A DNA stretch of 64,000 nucleotides from Burkholderiaceae bacterium (GCA_027493945.1 JAOSJU010000001.1:1-64000); one strand, 5' to 3'; positions 7,359 to 18,794 are shown, counted from the stretch's first letter. Numbers and translations are program-made. The notes: generated from the letters alone by a model not told the origin.

Positions 7359-10126
7359 ATGTCTTGCTTTAGCTTATTGCATCCAGCCGTTCGCCGTATC
7401 TGGGCCAAGAGCGGAGAAGCGGGAGGGCACGGACTGCTGGCCCATCTGCTGGACGTCGCTGCCGTCGCCGAGGTCATTCTCAGGTTGGAGCCACCGGCCA
7501 CCCATCGGATGGCGGCTCGCTCGATGGGATTGCGCGAAGCGGACGTGCTGCGCTGGGTCGCGGCATTGGTTGGCCTGCACGATTTCGGCAAGGCCATACC
7601 CGGCTTTCAAGCCAAGTGGCCAGCTGGCCACTTGGCAGACCGGCAGGCCGGGCTGAGCTTCGAGCCGGCGGCGTCGCTGGAGTGCGACCAGCATTCCAGA
7701 GCAACCGCGGCGCTGCTGAGCCCGATGCTGCAAACGCTGTGCGGTGCCGAGTTCCTCTGGTGCCTGCACGCGGTGCAGGCGGTCAGTGCTCATCATGGTT
7801 ACCACTTCAGCGCGCACGAAGTGGCGAACGGCGCACCGCGGCGTGAGCCGCCTGCATGGCGTCAGGCGCGATCCGAACTGCTGGAGGCCTACTGGGCCGT
7901 GCTGGCACCGCAAGGATGCCCCGAGGCCGAAGCCATGAACCTGCCTCTGGTCAACTGGCTGGCGGGGCTGACCAGCGCGGCCGACTGGATCGCATCGAAT
8001 CCGACATGGTTCCCGCCGGGCGAGCGTCGCGACGATCTCGCCATGTATCACCAGCATGCGCTGCAACTGGCAGCGCAGGCATTGCGAAGCGTGGGCTGGC
8101 GCGCCTGGCGGCCGCTGCTCGCCGAGGCGCCGGACGTGGCCGAGTTGCTCCCGCGGATGATCGGGCGCGCGGACGTGACGGTCAGGCCGCTCCAGCGAGA
8201 GGGCGACGTGCTGTTGCGCAGCGCCCGGGGACCCTCGCTGCTGCTGGTGGAAGCGCCGATGGGAGAGGGCAAGACCGAGCTTGCCTTCCTCGCTCACCTG
8301 CACTTGCAGGCTGCCAATGAGCACCGGGGCCTGTACCGGCCTTGCCGACCCAGGCGACGGGCAACGCGCTGTTCAAGCGCGCGCAGACTTTTCTCGAGGC
8401 GTTCGCGACGGCGGGGCTCGATCTGCAGCTGGTGCATGGTGGCGCCGAGATGAACGAAGACCTGGCGACCCTGCGCGGCATCGATCACTCACCGAGCGAA
8501 ACCTTGTCGGCCAGTACGTGGTTCGGCCAGCGTCGGCGCCCGCTGCTCTCACCCCATGGTGTCGGTACGGTCGACCAGGCCCTGTATGCCGTGCTCAACG
8601 TGAAGCACCATTTCGTTCGGCTGTGGGGCTTGAGCAACCGAGTGATCGTGCTCGACGAGGTGCATGCCTACGACACTTATACCAGTGGCCTGATCGTCGC
8701 GCTGCTGCGTTGGCTGAGGTCCCTGGATTGCTCGGTCGTGCTGATGAGCGCCACCTTGCCGCATGCTCGTCGCCGTGACCTGTTGGCCGCGTGGGGCGTG
8801 GATCAGATTCTTCCGGAGCCGGCCTATCCGCGCCTGATGCTGGCCGATGCGACTGGAGTGAAGGGCGTGCATGTCGATGCCCGGCCGCTGGCGCCGATCG
8901 AGGTGCGAGGTATGGACTGCGACATCGACAGCCTGGCTGATGTCGCGATCGCGCAGCTGCGCGAAGGCGGCTGTGGCGCGTCGATCGTCAACACCGTGGC
9001 GCGTGCACAAGCCCTGTATCGCGCCTTGCAGGAGCGGCTGCGTGATGCCGGTTTGGCCGGGGGCACGTCGCTGCTGCTGTTCCATGCTCGTTTCCCGGCC
9101 GATGAGCGTCGGGTGCTGGAGGAGCGTGTGCTGTCGCTCTTCGGTCCTCACGGACAGCGTCCGCCTCGAGCGCTGCTGGTCGCGACGCAGGTGGCCGAGC
9201 AATCGTTGGACATCGACTTCGACTTCATGCTCAGCGATCTGGCGCCGATTGATCTGTTGCTGCAGCGCGCAGGTCGGCTGCATCGCCACCTGCGTGACTC
9301 GAGGCCGACCGCGCATGCCGTCGCCAGGTTGTGGGTGGCAGGACTGCAGCCGGACCAGTTGCCCGAGCTGGAGCAGACCGCATGGGGCTTCGTCTACGAA
9401 CCGTACCTGCTCTGCCGCACCTGGGCGCTCCTGACTCAGGAGCCCGTGCTGAACCTGCCGCATGACATCGACCGTCTGGTCCAGGCTGTCTACGACGATG
9501 ACCATGAATTGCCGGACGAGGTGGAAGCGGCGATGCGTCGCTTCATCGAGATCGATGCCTATGGGGAATACCTTGCCGATCGCAAGACCCAAGAGCAGTT
9601 GGCGCAGAACATCGCCATTCATCCGGCGGAAGAGGCGCAGCTCGCCTATGACCACAAGCCCCGAGGCCATGAGGAGGACGAGCAGGGGTTGGGGCTGACC
9701 AACGTCACCCGCCTGGGCCAGCCGTCCATCACGCTGATCCCGGTAATGGTCGACGCCGAGGGTCGCTGGCACGTCCGTGAAGGCGATTCCGGATTCGACC
9801 CCAACTCGCCTGTTGATTCGCCGACAGCTCGCGCTCTGTATGGTCGGCAGATCAAGGCCAGCCGCCGATGGGTGTTCGAGCACTTCAATGGCCAGGAACC
9901 GCCCGTCGCGTTCGCACAGCACGCGCTGCTGCGTCATGCCCGTGCCGTGCCGTTGACGGCGCGGACTTTCTCCCTCGGGAACCGCTCTTTGAACCTGTCT
10001 GCCGAACTCGGGCTCGTGTATGGGGATGAGGGAGGGGAAGCCGACCCCCGCACTACCCCTGCGGATTGCACCAGCGCTACTGCAACGCCTGCAGGACAGC
10101 CAGCGGATCGCGATCGATCAGGTTGA
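7359..10126 (+). CDS. cas3: Type I-E Cas3 nuclease-helicase (one apparent frameshift near 8336)
   Basis: Cas3 is recruited by target-bound Cascade to unwind and degrade DNA. The N-terminal HD nuclease domain shows LLAHLLD (about residues 26-32), the HD pair in [10 protein letters not shown] (residues 74-75) and SAHHGYH. The helicase part shows Walker [15 protein letters not shown] in [16 protein letters not shown], and motif VI in [11 protein letters not shown]. The frame breaks after HRGLY and resumes at [11 protein letters not shown]. One extra G in the CGG/CC stretch near 8336 restores GLYRALPTQAT. The last ~30 codons after [10 protein letters not shown] look non-native and overlap the convergent antitoxin gene by 50 bp. 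It lies 1.4 kb from the Cascade operon, separated by an inserted block. Confidence 0.92.
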
Positions 10127-10361
10127 GCAGCACCAGCGCGGGACCCGCAGGATGCCGGTCGCCTCGCTCCCAATGGCGCAACGTCGCCACCGACACGCCG
10201 AAGCGCGCTGCAAACTGCTCCTGGGTCATGCCGATGCGCTGACGAACGCCTGCGACATCCACCGGCACGGGCGAATACACCTTCACGCCGGCGCCCTTGC
10301 CCTTCGCATGTTCGACCGCCTGCCGCAGACCCGAAGCGATGCTGTCGAAAGCCTTGCCCAT
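10077..10361 (-). CDS. HTH antitoxin of a RelE/HigB-type pair (NadS-like)
   Basis: The 94-residue protein has an XRE-type helix-turn-helix (IGMTQEQFAARFGVSVATLRHWERG) after a variable N-terminal region (SPVPVDVAGVRQR), as in NadS/HigA-type antitoxins. It starts 3 bp after the upstream toxin gene stop, so the two are one toxin-first operon. By family it should neutralise the toxin and repress the operon through the palindrome at 10708-10726. Its 3' end overlaps the convergent end of cas3. Confidence 0.85.
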   Translation of the reverse strand: MGKAFDSIASGLRQAVEHAKGKGAGVKVYSPVPVDVAGVRQRIGMTQEQFAARFGVSVATLRHWERGDRHPAGPALVLLNLIDRDPLAVLQALQ

Positions 10362-10364
10362 GTC

Positions 10365-10700
10365 CTACCTCTCCAACCAATGCGTTACAAGTTCGTCCAC
10401 GAGCACCGACAGCGCATTGCGCTCGGCCGCCGACAGGTTCGCCCGATCGTTCTTGGCGAACAGCGTCAGCAGATACAGCGGCATCGCATCGCTGTGCACG
10501 TAGTAGATCACCCGCACCCCGGAACTCTTGCCCCGAGACCCGTAGGCCCATCGCAGCTTTCGCACGCCTCCGGTGCCGCGGATCAAGTCACCTGCCTTCG
10601 GATTGGCCGCTAGGTAGTCGATCAGCGCCCGATGCTCGTCCGGCGCGAGAAGCGCGGCCGCGGCGCGCTGGAATTCCGGGACTTCGGCGATCGTGATCAC
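10365..10700 (-). CDS. RelE/ParE-superfamily toxin
   Basis: The 111-residue toxin reads MITIAEVPEFQRAAAALLAPDEH, then PKAGDLIRGTGGVRKLRWA and GVRVIYYVHSDAMPLYLLTLFAKNDR. This is the compact fold of RelE-like mRNA interferases, including the Arg of KLRWA and the YLLTLFAKND strand. It is the first gene of a toxin-antitoxin operon lodged between cas3 and cas8e. An 8-3-8 palindrome lies 7 bp upstream of its start. Whether it serves the CRISPR locus or is only a passenger is unknown. Confidence 0.87.
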   Translation of the reverse strand: MITIAEVPEFQRAAAALLAPDEHRALIDYLAANPKAGDLIRGTGGVRKLRWAYGSRGKSSGVRVIYYVHSDAMPLYLLTLFAKNDRANLSAAERNALSVLVDELVTHWLER

Positions 10701-10707
10701 GGCGTAT

Positions 10708-10726
10708 TCTAATCCATTGGATTAGA
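10708..10726 (-). promoter_or_regulatory. Palindromic operator of the toxin-antitoxin operon
   Basis: TCTAATCC-ATT-GGATTAGA is a perfect inverted repeat of 8-bp arms and 3-bp centre, just upstream of the toxin start at 10700. This is the usual place for antitoxin autoregulation. Its AT content stands out against the flanking GC-rich sequence. Confidence 0.7.
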
Positions 10727-10738
10727 TCTGAGAAGACT

Positions 10739-10933
10739 CTAACCTTGGACGGGCCACGAAGATGATCGCCAGTTGTCCGAGCGAAAAAAGCCGCCCGTAG
10801 GCGGCTTCTCGTGGCGGGCGTTCCAACGTTCGGACTCCTGGTCGCCTTCGCGCTCGTTGATTTCGTCGATTTTGTCCAGCGTCCGCTGGGCAGCGTCCCG
10901 ATACATCACTGCATGGGCGCGAACCATGCGCAA
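10739..10933 (-). CDS. Small open frame of doubtful status
   Basis: A 64-residue frame (MYRDAAQRTLDKIDEINERE inside) runs on the minus strand and passes through an intrinsic terminator hairpin at 10784-10807, giving the KPPTGGFF residues typical of translated terminators. The helical part may be the tail of a small phage-type protein. I see no family resemblance. Confidence 0.25.
   Translation of the reverse strand: MRMVRAHAVMYRDAAQRTLDKIDEINEREGDQESERWNARHEKPPTGGFFRSDNWRSSSWPVQG
10784..10807 (-). terminator. Intrinsic terminator for minus-strand transcription
   Basis: On the minus strand, AAGCCGCC pairs with GGCGGCTT across the loop TACG and runs into six U residues (10789-10784). It lies downstream of the integrase relic and of the mini-CRISPR on the same strand, and upstream of the toxin operon. 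It could stop transcripts coming from 11298. Confidence 0.7.
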
Positions 10934-10984
10934 CCAAAGTAAGCGTGTGCCAGAGCTTCACCCAGGTCGCCCTCCTCGGCGCCA

Positions 10985-11175
10985 GTGAGGGACTTCCCGG
11001 CCGCGGCGAGAGCAGTGCGAATCAGTCGCCCAGGCCGAGCTCACGACGCCGGCCGGCCGGCGAGGTGTAGCGAAAGCACCAGGAGCCCATCCCTTGACGA
11101 CGCGCAGGAACAGCCCGCCGCCGTCCGGATGATCGCCATCGGCTGCCGTTTGTACCTGTCCGGCAGTGCATGATG
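10985..11175 (-). pseudogene. Relic of a tyrosine integrase N-terminal domain
   Basis: Two minus-strand frames together give TAADGDHPDGGGLFLRVV followed by SWCFRYTSPAGRRRELGLGD. This is the arm-binding domain of P4-type prophage and island integrases (ADGGGLYL...WxFRYxxxGKRRxxxLG). The rest of the enzyme is absent. It marks a past island insertion between cas3 and cas8e. Confidence 0.65.
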
Positions 11176-11185
11176 ATACTGACGG

Positions 11186-11209
11186 AGGGAAGGGCATCCG
11201 CCCCTCCCT
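11186..11209 (-). terminator. Stem-loop at the 3' end of the mini-CRISPR RNA
   Basis: Arms 11186-11195 and 11200-11209 pair over ten positions (one G-U) around an ATCC loop, directly abutting the second degenerate repeat. There is no U-tract, so termination is possible but not certain. It could instead protect the 3' end of the guide RNA. Confidence 0.45.
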
Positions 11210-11296
11210 GGACATCCCCGCGGTGGCGGGGAACTTGTGAGGTGGTCCACAAAGCGGACCGATCAACCGGTTCATCCCCACCATGGTGGGGGCATC
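11208..11296 (-). ncRNA. Two-repeat mini-CRISPR: CreR/CreA-like guide RNA gene
   Basis: Read on the minus strand, a degenerate repeat (11296-11268) is followed by a 31-nt pseudo-spacer (11267-11237) and a second degenerate repeat (11236-11208). Each matches the consensus of the 66-repeat array at 21 of 29 positions. The first keeps the last 12 positions exactly, including the handle ATGAACCG. Its stem is kept by a compensatory change (positions 10 and 17, G-C to A-T). The second keeps the whole CCCCGC/GCGGGG stem, but its handle has diverged. Only one guide can therefore be produced, with Cas6e cutting after each hairpin. Self-regulating (CreR) and toxin-controlling (CreA) RNAs of type I systems are built this way. 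Assignment is by architecture plus the self-target at 11313-11346. The RNA itself is inferred. Confidence 0.78.
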
Positions 11297-11304
11297 AGTT
11301 TACA

Positions 11305-11333
11305 ATTAAATAGTGTGTGTTGCATTAAAGCAA
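11305..11333 (-). promoter_or_regulatory. Predicted sigma70 promoter of the mini-CRISPR RNA
   Basis: On the minus strand TTGCTT (11333-11328) and TTTAAT (11310-11305) are separated by exactly 17 bp. TTTAAT matches the -10 consensus at five of six positions. The expected start, about 11298, lies just before the first degenerate repeat at 11296. This spacing leaves almost no leader, as in known CreA/CreR genes. Confidence 0.65.
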
Positions 11334-11346
11334 ACAGATCAACCTT
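11313..11346 (-). promoter_or_regulatory. Partial protospacer with AAG PAM for the mini-CRISPR guide
   Basis: On the minus strand AAG (11346-11344) precedes GTTGATCTGTTTGCTTT. The guide begins GTTGATCGGTCCGCTTT. Positions 1-7, 9-10 and 13-17 match, and 19 of 31 match overall. Mismatches at 12 and 18 fall on flipped-out positions that type I-E Cascade ignores. AAG is an established I-E PAM. The site covers the -35 element of the guide promoter and lies in the AT-rich region upstream of cas8e. Partial pairing of this kind supports binding without Cas3 cleavage. Confidence 0.78.
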
Positions 11347-11545
11347 GAAAAATTAAACTGGAGCGGTTAAGCTTTTTATCGATCGACGTTTCCGCCCTGC
11401 GCCGTAGCAGTCAGGGTGACGATCGAGGCCTTGTGCGCTGTTCGACTCGGTAATCAAGAACGGGCTTGTGGCGTGAGCGAAAGAAGCGATCGACGGTTTC
11501 GCCGGGGTCGCGCTCGGCACGGCATGGGGATGATGGAGGGAAAGC

Positions 11546-13123
11546 ATGCGGAGCGAGTACAGCCTCCTCGACGAGCCTTGGCTGGCCGTGCAACTGGCAG
11601 ACGGCACGGTGCGGTGGGTGGGGTTGCTCGAGGCGTTCCGTCGCAGCGGCGAGATCGTGGCCCTGGCGGAAACCGAGCCGCCAAGCCTGATCGCTCAGTA
11701 CCGGATGCTGCTGGCCATCGTGCAACGGGCACTGGTGCGTTCGCGCGGCACGTGGAAGGACTCCGAGCGCGTGACCTGGTTCCGGCAGGGGCTGCCGGTG
11801 GACGACATCTGCGCCTACCCGGAATCTCTGCGAGAGCGCTTCTGGCTTTTCGATGCGGAGCATCCCTTCATGCAGGTTCCCGCATTGGCCACGGCGGAGG
11901 AAACGCGCGACAAGCGCAAGCCTTGGACGCAGATCTCGTTGGCCAGTGCCAACGGCAACGCGCCGGTGGTGTTCGACCACGCGGTGGATTGCGTGCCCGC
12001 ATCCATCAGCCGTCAGGCGGCGATCACCCATCTGCTGGGCTTTCTTCAGTTCACGCCGGGTGGCCTGGTCAAGACGCTGCGGGACGCCGACAAGGCGGGG
12101 GCGTTGGTCAACACGGCTGCCGTGTTGACCGTGGGCAGCACCCTGGCGCAGACCTTGTGCTTGGCGCTGCATCCTCCACCGTTGCCCGGGCAATCACAAC
12201 CCGATCTGCCGGCCTGGGAGCGCGCCCCGCTGACCCTGGCCGAGCTGCGTGGCGATCCCGTGCTGGCCACCGGTCCCAACGACCGCTACACGCGCCAGAG
12301 CCGCGCGGTGCTGCTGGAATCCGAACCAGATGGCCAAGTGCGCTGGTTGCGCTTCGCGGCCGGCTGGGCCTTGGGCGAGGACCCTCAGCGGCCCGACCCG
12401 ATGGCCTGCTACCGCGCCGGCAGCAACGGACTCGTCCGCGTGAGCTTCACCGAGGGGCGAGCCGTCTGGCGCGATTTGCCGGCGCTCGTGCCTGCGCCCC
12501 AAGCCGCAGGCCATGAAGGGGCTCGGGTTGCAGCGGTCGTGAATTGGGCTGCTGGACTGCATCGTCTGATGGGCGTCGCTGCCGGACACCTGCAGCGGCT
12601 GCTGGTGGCGGGCTTGGCCAGTGACCAGGCCAAGCTGTTGCGTTGGCGTCTGGAGCAGTTCGCGCTGCCTCAGGCTCTGCTGGTCGAGCCGGATCGCGCG
12701 CGCGAGCTGCATGCGCACGTTGCGCTGGCCGAAGAGCTGCACCGGCAGCTTCGTGCCATCGCCACCGATCTGGTCGCCATGACGCTGCCGGATCCGCGCA
12801 GCAAGGATTCGCGCAGTCGCGCCCGGGAGCTGGTCGAGCGCGGGCCACTGTCCCCTGCCTACTTCGCTACCGCCGAGCGCGAGCTGTGGGCGCTGATGAC
12901 CTGCATCGCACGGGACGAACCGGACGAGGCCGATGCGTTGTGGCACCGGGCTTTGCGAGATGCGGCCTGTCTCGCATGGAAACCGCTGGTGGACGGCTTG
13001 GGATTCTCCCCGCGGGCATTGCAGGCCGAGGCGCGCTGTGGACCCCGTTTGAATCGCCTGCTGCGCCAACGCTTGCCGGCCGCGTTTGCAGTCACTGCCG
13101 ATACCCAGACCGAAGAGGCCTGA
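11546..13123 (+). CDS. cas8e: Type I-E Cascade large subunit Cas8e (Cse1/CasA)
   Basis: The 525-residue protein matches the usual Cse1 length. It begins with the typical YSLLDEPWLAVQLADGTVRWVGLLEAF. Further family blocks include FWLFDAEHPFMQVP, ISRQAAITHLLGFLQFTPGG and LAWKPLVDGL. It recognises the PAM and recruits Cas3. A GGAGG ribosome site lies just before the ATG. It is the first gene of the tightly packed Cascade operon, and its stop is followed after one base by the cse2 start. The frame is intact. Confidence 0.94.
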   Translation: MRSEYSLLDEPWLAVQLADGTVRWVGLLEAFRRSGEIVALAETEPPSLIAQYRMLLAIVQRALVRSRGTWKDSERVTWFRQGLPVDDICAYPESLRERFWLFDAEHPFMQVPALATAEETRDKRKPWTQISLASANGNAPVVFDHAVDCVPASISRQAAITHLLGFLQFTPGGLVKTLRDADKAGALVNTAAVLTVGSTLAQTLCLALHPPPLPGQSQPDLPAWERAPLTLAELRGDPVLATGPNDRYTRQSRAVLLESEPDGQVRWLRFAAGWALGEDPQRPDPMACYRAGSNGLVRVSFTEGRAVWRDLPALVPAPQAAGHEGARVAAVVNWAAGLHRLMGVAAGHLQRLLVAGLASDQAKLLRWRLEQFALPQALLVEPDRARELHAHVALAEELHRQLRAIATDLVAMTLPDPRSKDSRSRARELVERGPLSPAYFATAERELWALMTCIARDEPDEADALWHRALRDAACLAWKPLVDGLGFSPRALQAEARCGPRLNRLLRQRLPAAFAVTADTQTEEA

Positions 13124-13124
13124 C

Positions 13125-14862
<1,738 letters not shown>

Positions 14863-14865
14863 AGC

Positions 14866-15534
14866 ATGGCTACCTTGCTGCTGCGGCTGCGGGGCCCAAT
14901 GCAATCCTGGGGCACGACCAGCCGCTTCGATGAGCGCGACACGCAGTTGGAGCCGTCGAAATCAGGCGTGCTCGGCCTGCTGTGCGCGGCACTCGGTCGG
15001 GATCGGGCCGAGCCGGTGGATGACCTGGCAGCGCTGCGCATGGGGGTGCGCGTCGACCGGGAGGGCGTGCCGATGCGCGACTACCAGACGGCCACGGGGG
15101 TCCTGATCGCCAGCAACGCCAAGGCCGACGCCGATCGGACGGTGGTCAGTCCGCGCTTCTATCTGGCGGATGCCGTGTTCCTGGTCGGACTGGAAGGCAC
15201 GGACGAGGCACTGCTGTCGCGGCTGCATCAGGCCCTTCGTCAGCCCGTCTGGCCGTTGGCGCTGGGGCGCAAGAGCTTCGCGCCTTCGTGCCCCGTGTGG
15301 TTGCCCGACGGCTTGGTGTCCGAGCCCCCGGAGGCGGCACTGCGGGGCTACGACTCGCAGCATCATCGTTGCCCCGATCGTCGGCTCCGCCTGCTGCTGG
15401 AGCATCCCACCGAAGGGGCGATCCGCTTCGATCAACCTGTGGCGCCATTCGCGCAGCGGCGCTTCGGACCTCGCTTCGTCCATACCGAGTTCTTCAACGG
15501 GACCGCGCATGTACCTGACCCAGCTGCGGCTTGA
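14866..15534 (+). CDS. cas5e: Type I-E Cascade subunit Cas5e (CasD)
   Basis: The 222-residue RAMP protein begins MATLLLRLRGPMQSWGTTSRF, the hallmark of Cas5e. LEPSKSGVLGLLCAALGRDR and PMRDYQTATG follow. Cas5e caps the 5' handle of the crRNA. It starts 3 bp after cas7e and overlaps cas6e by 26 bp. The frame is intact. Confidence 0.94.
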   Translation: MATLLLRLRGPMQSWGTTSRFDERDTQLEPSKSGVLGLLCAALGRDRAEPVDDLAALRMGVRVDREGVPMRDYQTATGVLIASNAKADADRTVVSPRFYLADAVFLVGLEGTDEALLSRLHQALRQPVWPLALGRKSFAPSCPVWLPDGLVSEPPEAALRGYDSQHHRCPDRRLRLLLEHPTEGAIRFDQPVAPFAQRRFGPRFVHTEFFNGTAHVPDPAAA

Positions 15535-16128
15535 TCCCCACAGCGCCCGGGCCCGCCGGGACCTGGCCGATCCCTACGACATGCACCGCACCCTGGTGCG
15601 CGCTTTCGTTCGCGACGAGACGGAGTCGCCGCCGCGCTTTCTGTGGCGGCTCGAGGCGGGCCGCGCCCGGGACCAACCCGTGGTGCTGGTGCAATCGCCA
15701 CGGGCGGGGAATTGGTCGTTTCTCGCCGCGTCGCCGAGTTATCTGAAGACGGATGACGCCGAGCCTCCTGCCAAGCACTTCGATCCGGCCGCGTTGTCGG
15801 TTCAGGATGGGCGCTACCGTTTTCGGCTCGCCGCCAATCCGACCGTTACGCGCGAGGGCAAACGCCATGGTCTGGTCGGAGAAGATGCCCAGCTGACCTG
15901 GCTGCAGCGGCAGGGCGAGCGCAACGGCTTCGATGTGCAGGCCGCGCTGGTCAGCGGCAGCGATACGCTGCGCGGTCGCAAGGCCGCTATGCGCGTGAGC
16001 CTGCTGTGCGTGGTGTTCGAGGGAATTCTGGTCGCGCGTGATCCGGTGATGTTGGCCAGCGCCGTTGCCAACGGCATCGGCCCGGGCAAGGCGTTCGGCT
16101 GTGGTCTGTTGAGTCTGGCGCGCTGCGC

Positions 16129-16132
<4 letters not shown>
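15509..16132 (+). CDS. cas6e: Type I-E crRNA endoribonuclease Cas6e (Cse3/CasE)
   Basis: The 207-residue protein starts MYLTQLRLDPHSARARRDL. It has DPYDMHRTLVRAF, in which the His is the expected catalytic residue, and a C-terminal glycine-rich RAMP loop (NGIGPGKAFGCGLLSLAR). It cuts pre-crRNA below each repeat hairpin, leaving the 8-nt handle ATGAACCG. The same activity should release the guide from the mini-CRISPR at 11208-11296, whose stems are intact. It overlaps cas1 by four bases. Confidence 0.94.
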
Positions 16133-17354
<1,222 letters not shown>

Positions 17355-17422
17355 CAACGCGATAATTCGGTAGATCAGCGCAGCCCGGATTTCTCTTCGG
17401 GGAACAAGGGCTTGCGTTTGGT
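17355..17422 (+). promoter_or_regulatory. Short CRISPR leader
   Basis: Only 68 bp lie between the cas2 stop and the first repeat. The region is moderately AT-rich at its start (AACAACGCGATAATTCGG). I see no clear IHF site and no convincing -35/-10 pair. Array transcription may depend partly on the cas operon. The leader side is set by repeat orientation (handle ATGAACCG at the 3' end) and by the mutated last repeat at the far end. Confidence 0.6.
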
Positions 17423-17939
17423 GTGGTCCCCGCGAACGCGGGGATGAACCGTCGGCGTGATCCTTGCTCACGCGCAGGATGTGGTGGTCCCCGCGAACGC
17501 GGGGATGAACCGGATCTGACGGCCGAGAGCGAACGCCTGCGCGCGTGGTCCCCGCGAACGCGGGGATGAACCGTCGAACCAGTCCATTCGAATACCTCCC
17601 GTGCGGTGGTCCCCGCGAACGCGGGGATGAACCGATTCGGCCCCGCTTCTAGTAGGACAATCAACCGTGGTCCCCGCGAACGCGGGGATGAACCGTCCAG
17701 TAGCAAATCCTTCGGCGAGGCACGTAAGTGGTCCCCGCGAACGCGGGGATGAACCGCTCGTCGTGGGCCACGAAGCGCGGGGAGAATCGTGGTCCCCGCG
17801 AACGCGGGGATGAACCGGGCATGGGCAAGGTCTATGAGTCGATGGTCAAGTGGTCCCCGCGAACGCGGGGATGAACCGCGGACGCGCTTACCGTGGCCGG
17901 TGCTGTGATCGTGGTCCCCGCGAACGCGGGGATGAACCG

Positions 17940-17971
17940 GTGGTGGCGATGCCATCGGTGGCGGGTTGTGC
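17940..17971 (+). repeat. Spacer 9, identical to spacer 23
   Basis: The 32-bp spacer beginning GTGGTGGCGATGCCATCGGT is repeated exactly at 18795-18826. Flanking spacers differ, so it is not part of a larger block duplication. Confidence 0.95.
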
Positions 17972-18794
17972 GTGGTCCCCGCGAACGCGGGGATGAACCG
18001 GCCGCGTGATGAGCGCGGTCGCGTCGCCGAGTGTGGTCCCCGCGAACGCGGGGATGAACCGTTCGTCATCACCGCCGAGGATCGTGCGACCGCGTGGTCC
18101 CCGCGAACGCGGGGATGAACCGCCGTTGACCGCGCGCACGCCAATGTTGATGACGTGGTCCCCGCGAACGCGGGGATGAACCGTGCCCGCTAGCCACGAG
18201 CGCATGCGGCGTCGAGTGGTCCCCGCGAACGCGGGGATGAACCGCGTGGCTGCAGGTGCAGTCGCTGTTCAACTGGGTGGTCCCCGCGAACGCGGGGATG
18301 AACCGACCCATTGCGACGAGGCGCGTCATCTACCTGCGTGGTCCCCGCGAACGCGGGGATGAACCGTAGAACGTGCGCCGCGCCGCATTGGATTCGCTTG
18401 TGGTCCCCGCGAACGCGGGATGAACCGGCGAGGCAGTTGGGTTACTCGACGCTGCTGTGGTGGTCCCCGCGAACGCGGGGATGAACCGTGCAGCCGAAAA
18501 TCCAACGGCGTGAGCACCCTGGTGGTCCCCGCGAACGCGGGGATGAACCGGGCGACGACCTCGGCAAGCTGCTGGCGTTACTGTGGTCCCCGCGAACGCG
18601 GGGATGAACCGACGGCAGCCGCGATGCAACCTCGCTACCCGGCGTGGTCCCCGCGAACGCGGGGATGAACCCAGTTCATGTACCGCCTGCCAACCACCAC
18701 GCCGGTGGTCCCCGCGAACGCGGGGATGAACCGACTGCCTATGCGGTTGCGAAGCTGGCTGAGGAGTGGTCCCCGCGAACGCGGGGATGAACCG

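Larger units (their letters stand above)
11299..11372 (+). promoter_or_regulatory. cas8e: AT-rich region with candidate promoters for the cas8e operon
   Basis: This is the most AT-rich stretch near the cas genes. Possible plus-strand elements are TTTACA at 11299-11304 (17 bp before a weak GCATTA) and TTGAAA at 11345-11350 (17 bp before TAAGCT). Neither is strong. Either would be covered or abutted by Cascade bound at 11313-11346. No alternative promoter-like sequence is evident between here and cas8e. Confidence 0.4.

Noticed and set aside
11186..11209. Third degenerate CRISPR repeat (GGGCATCCGCCCC)
   Set aside because: It is only ~20 bp from the second repeat, not one repeat unit, and its stem sequence differs. 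A 3' stem-loop fits better.
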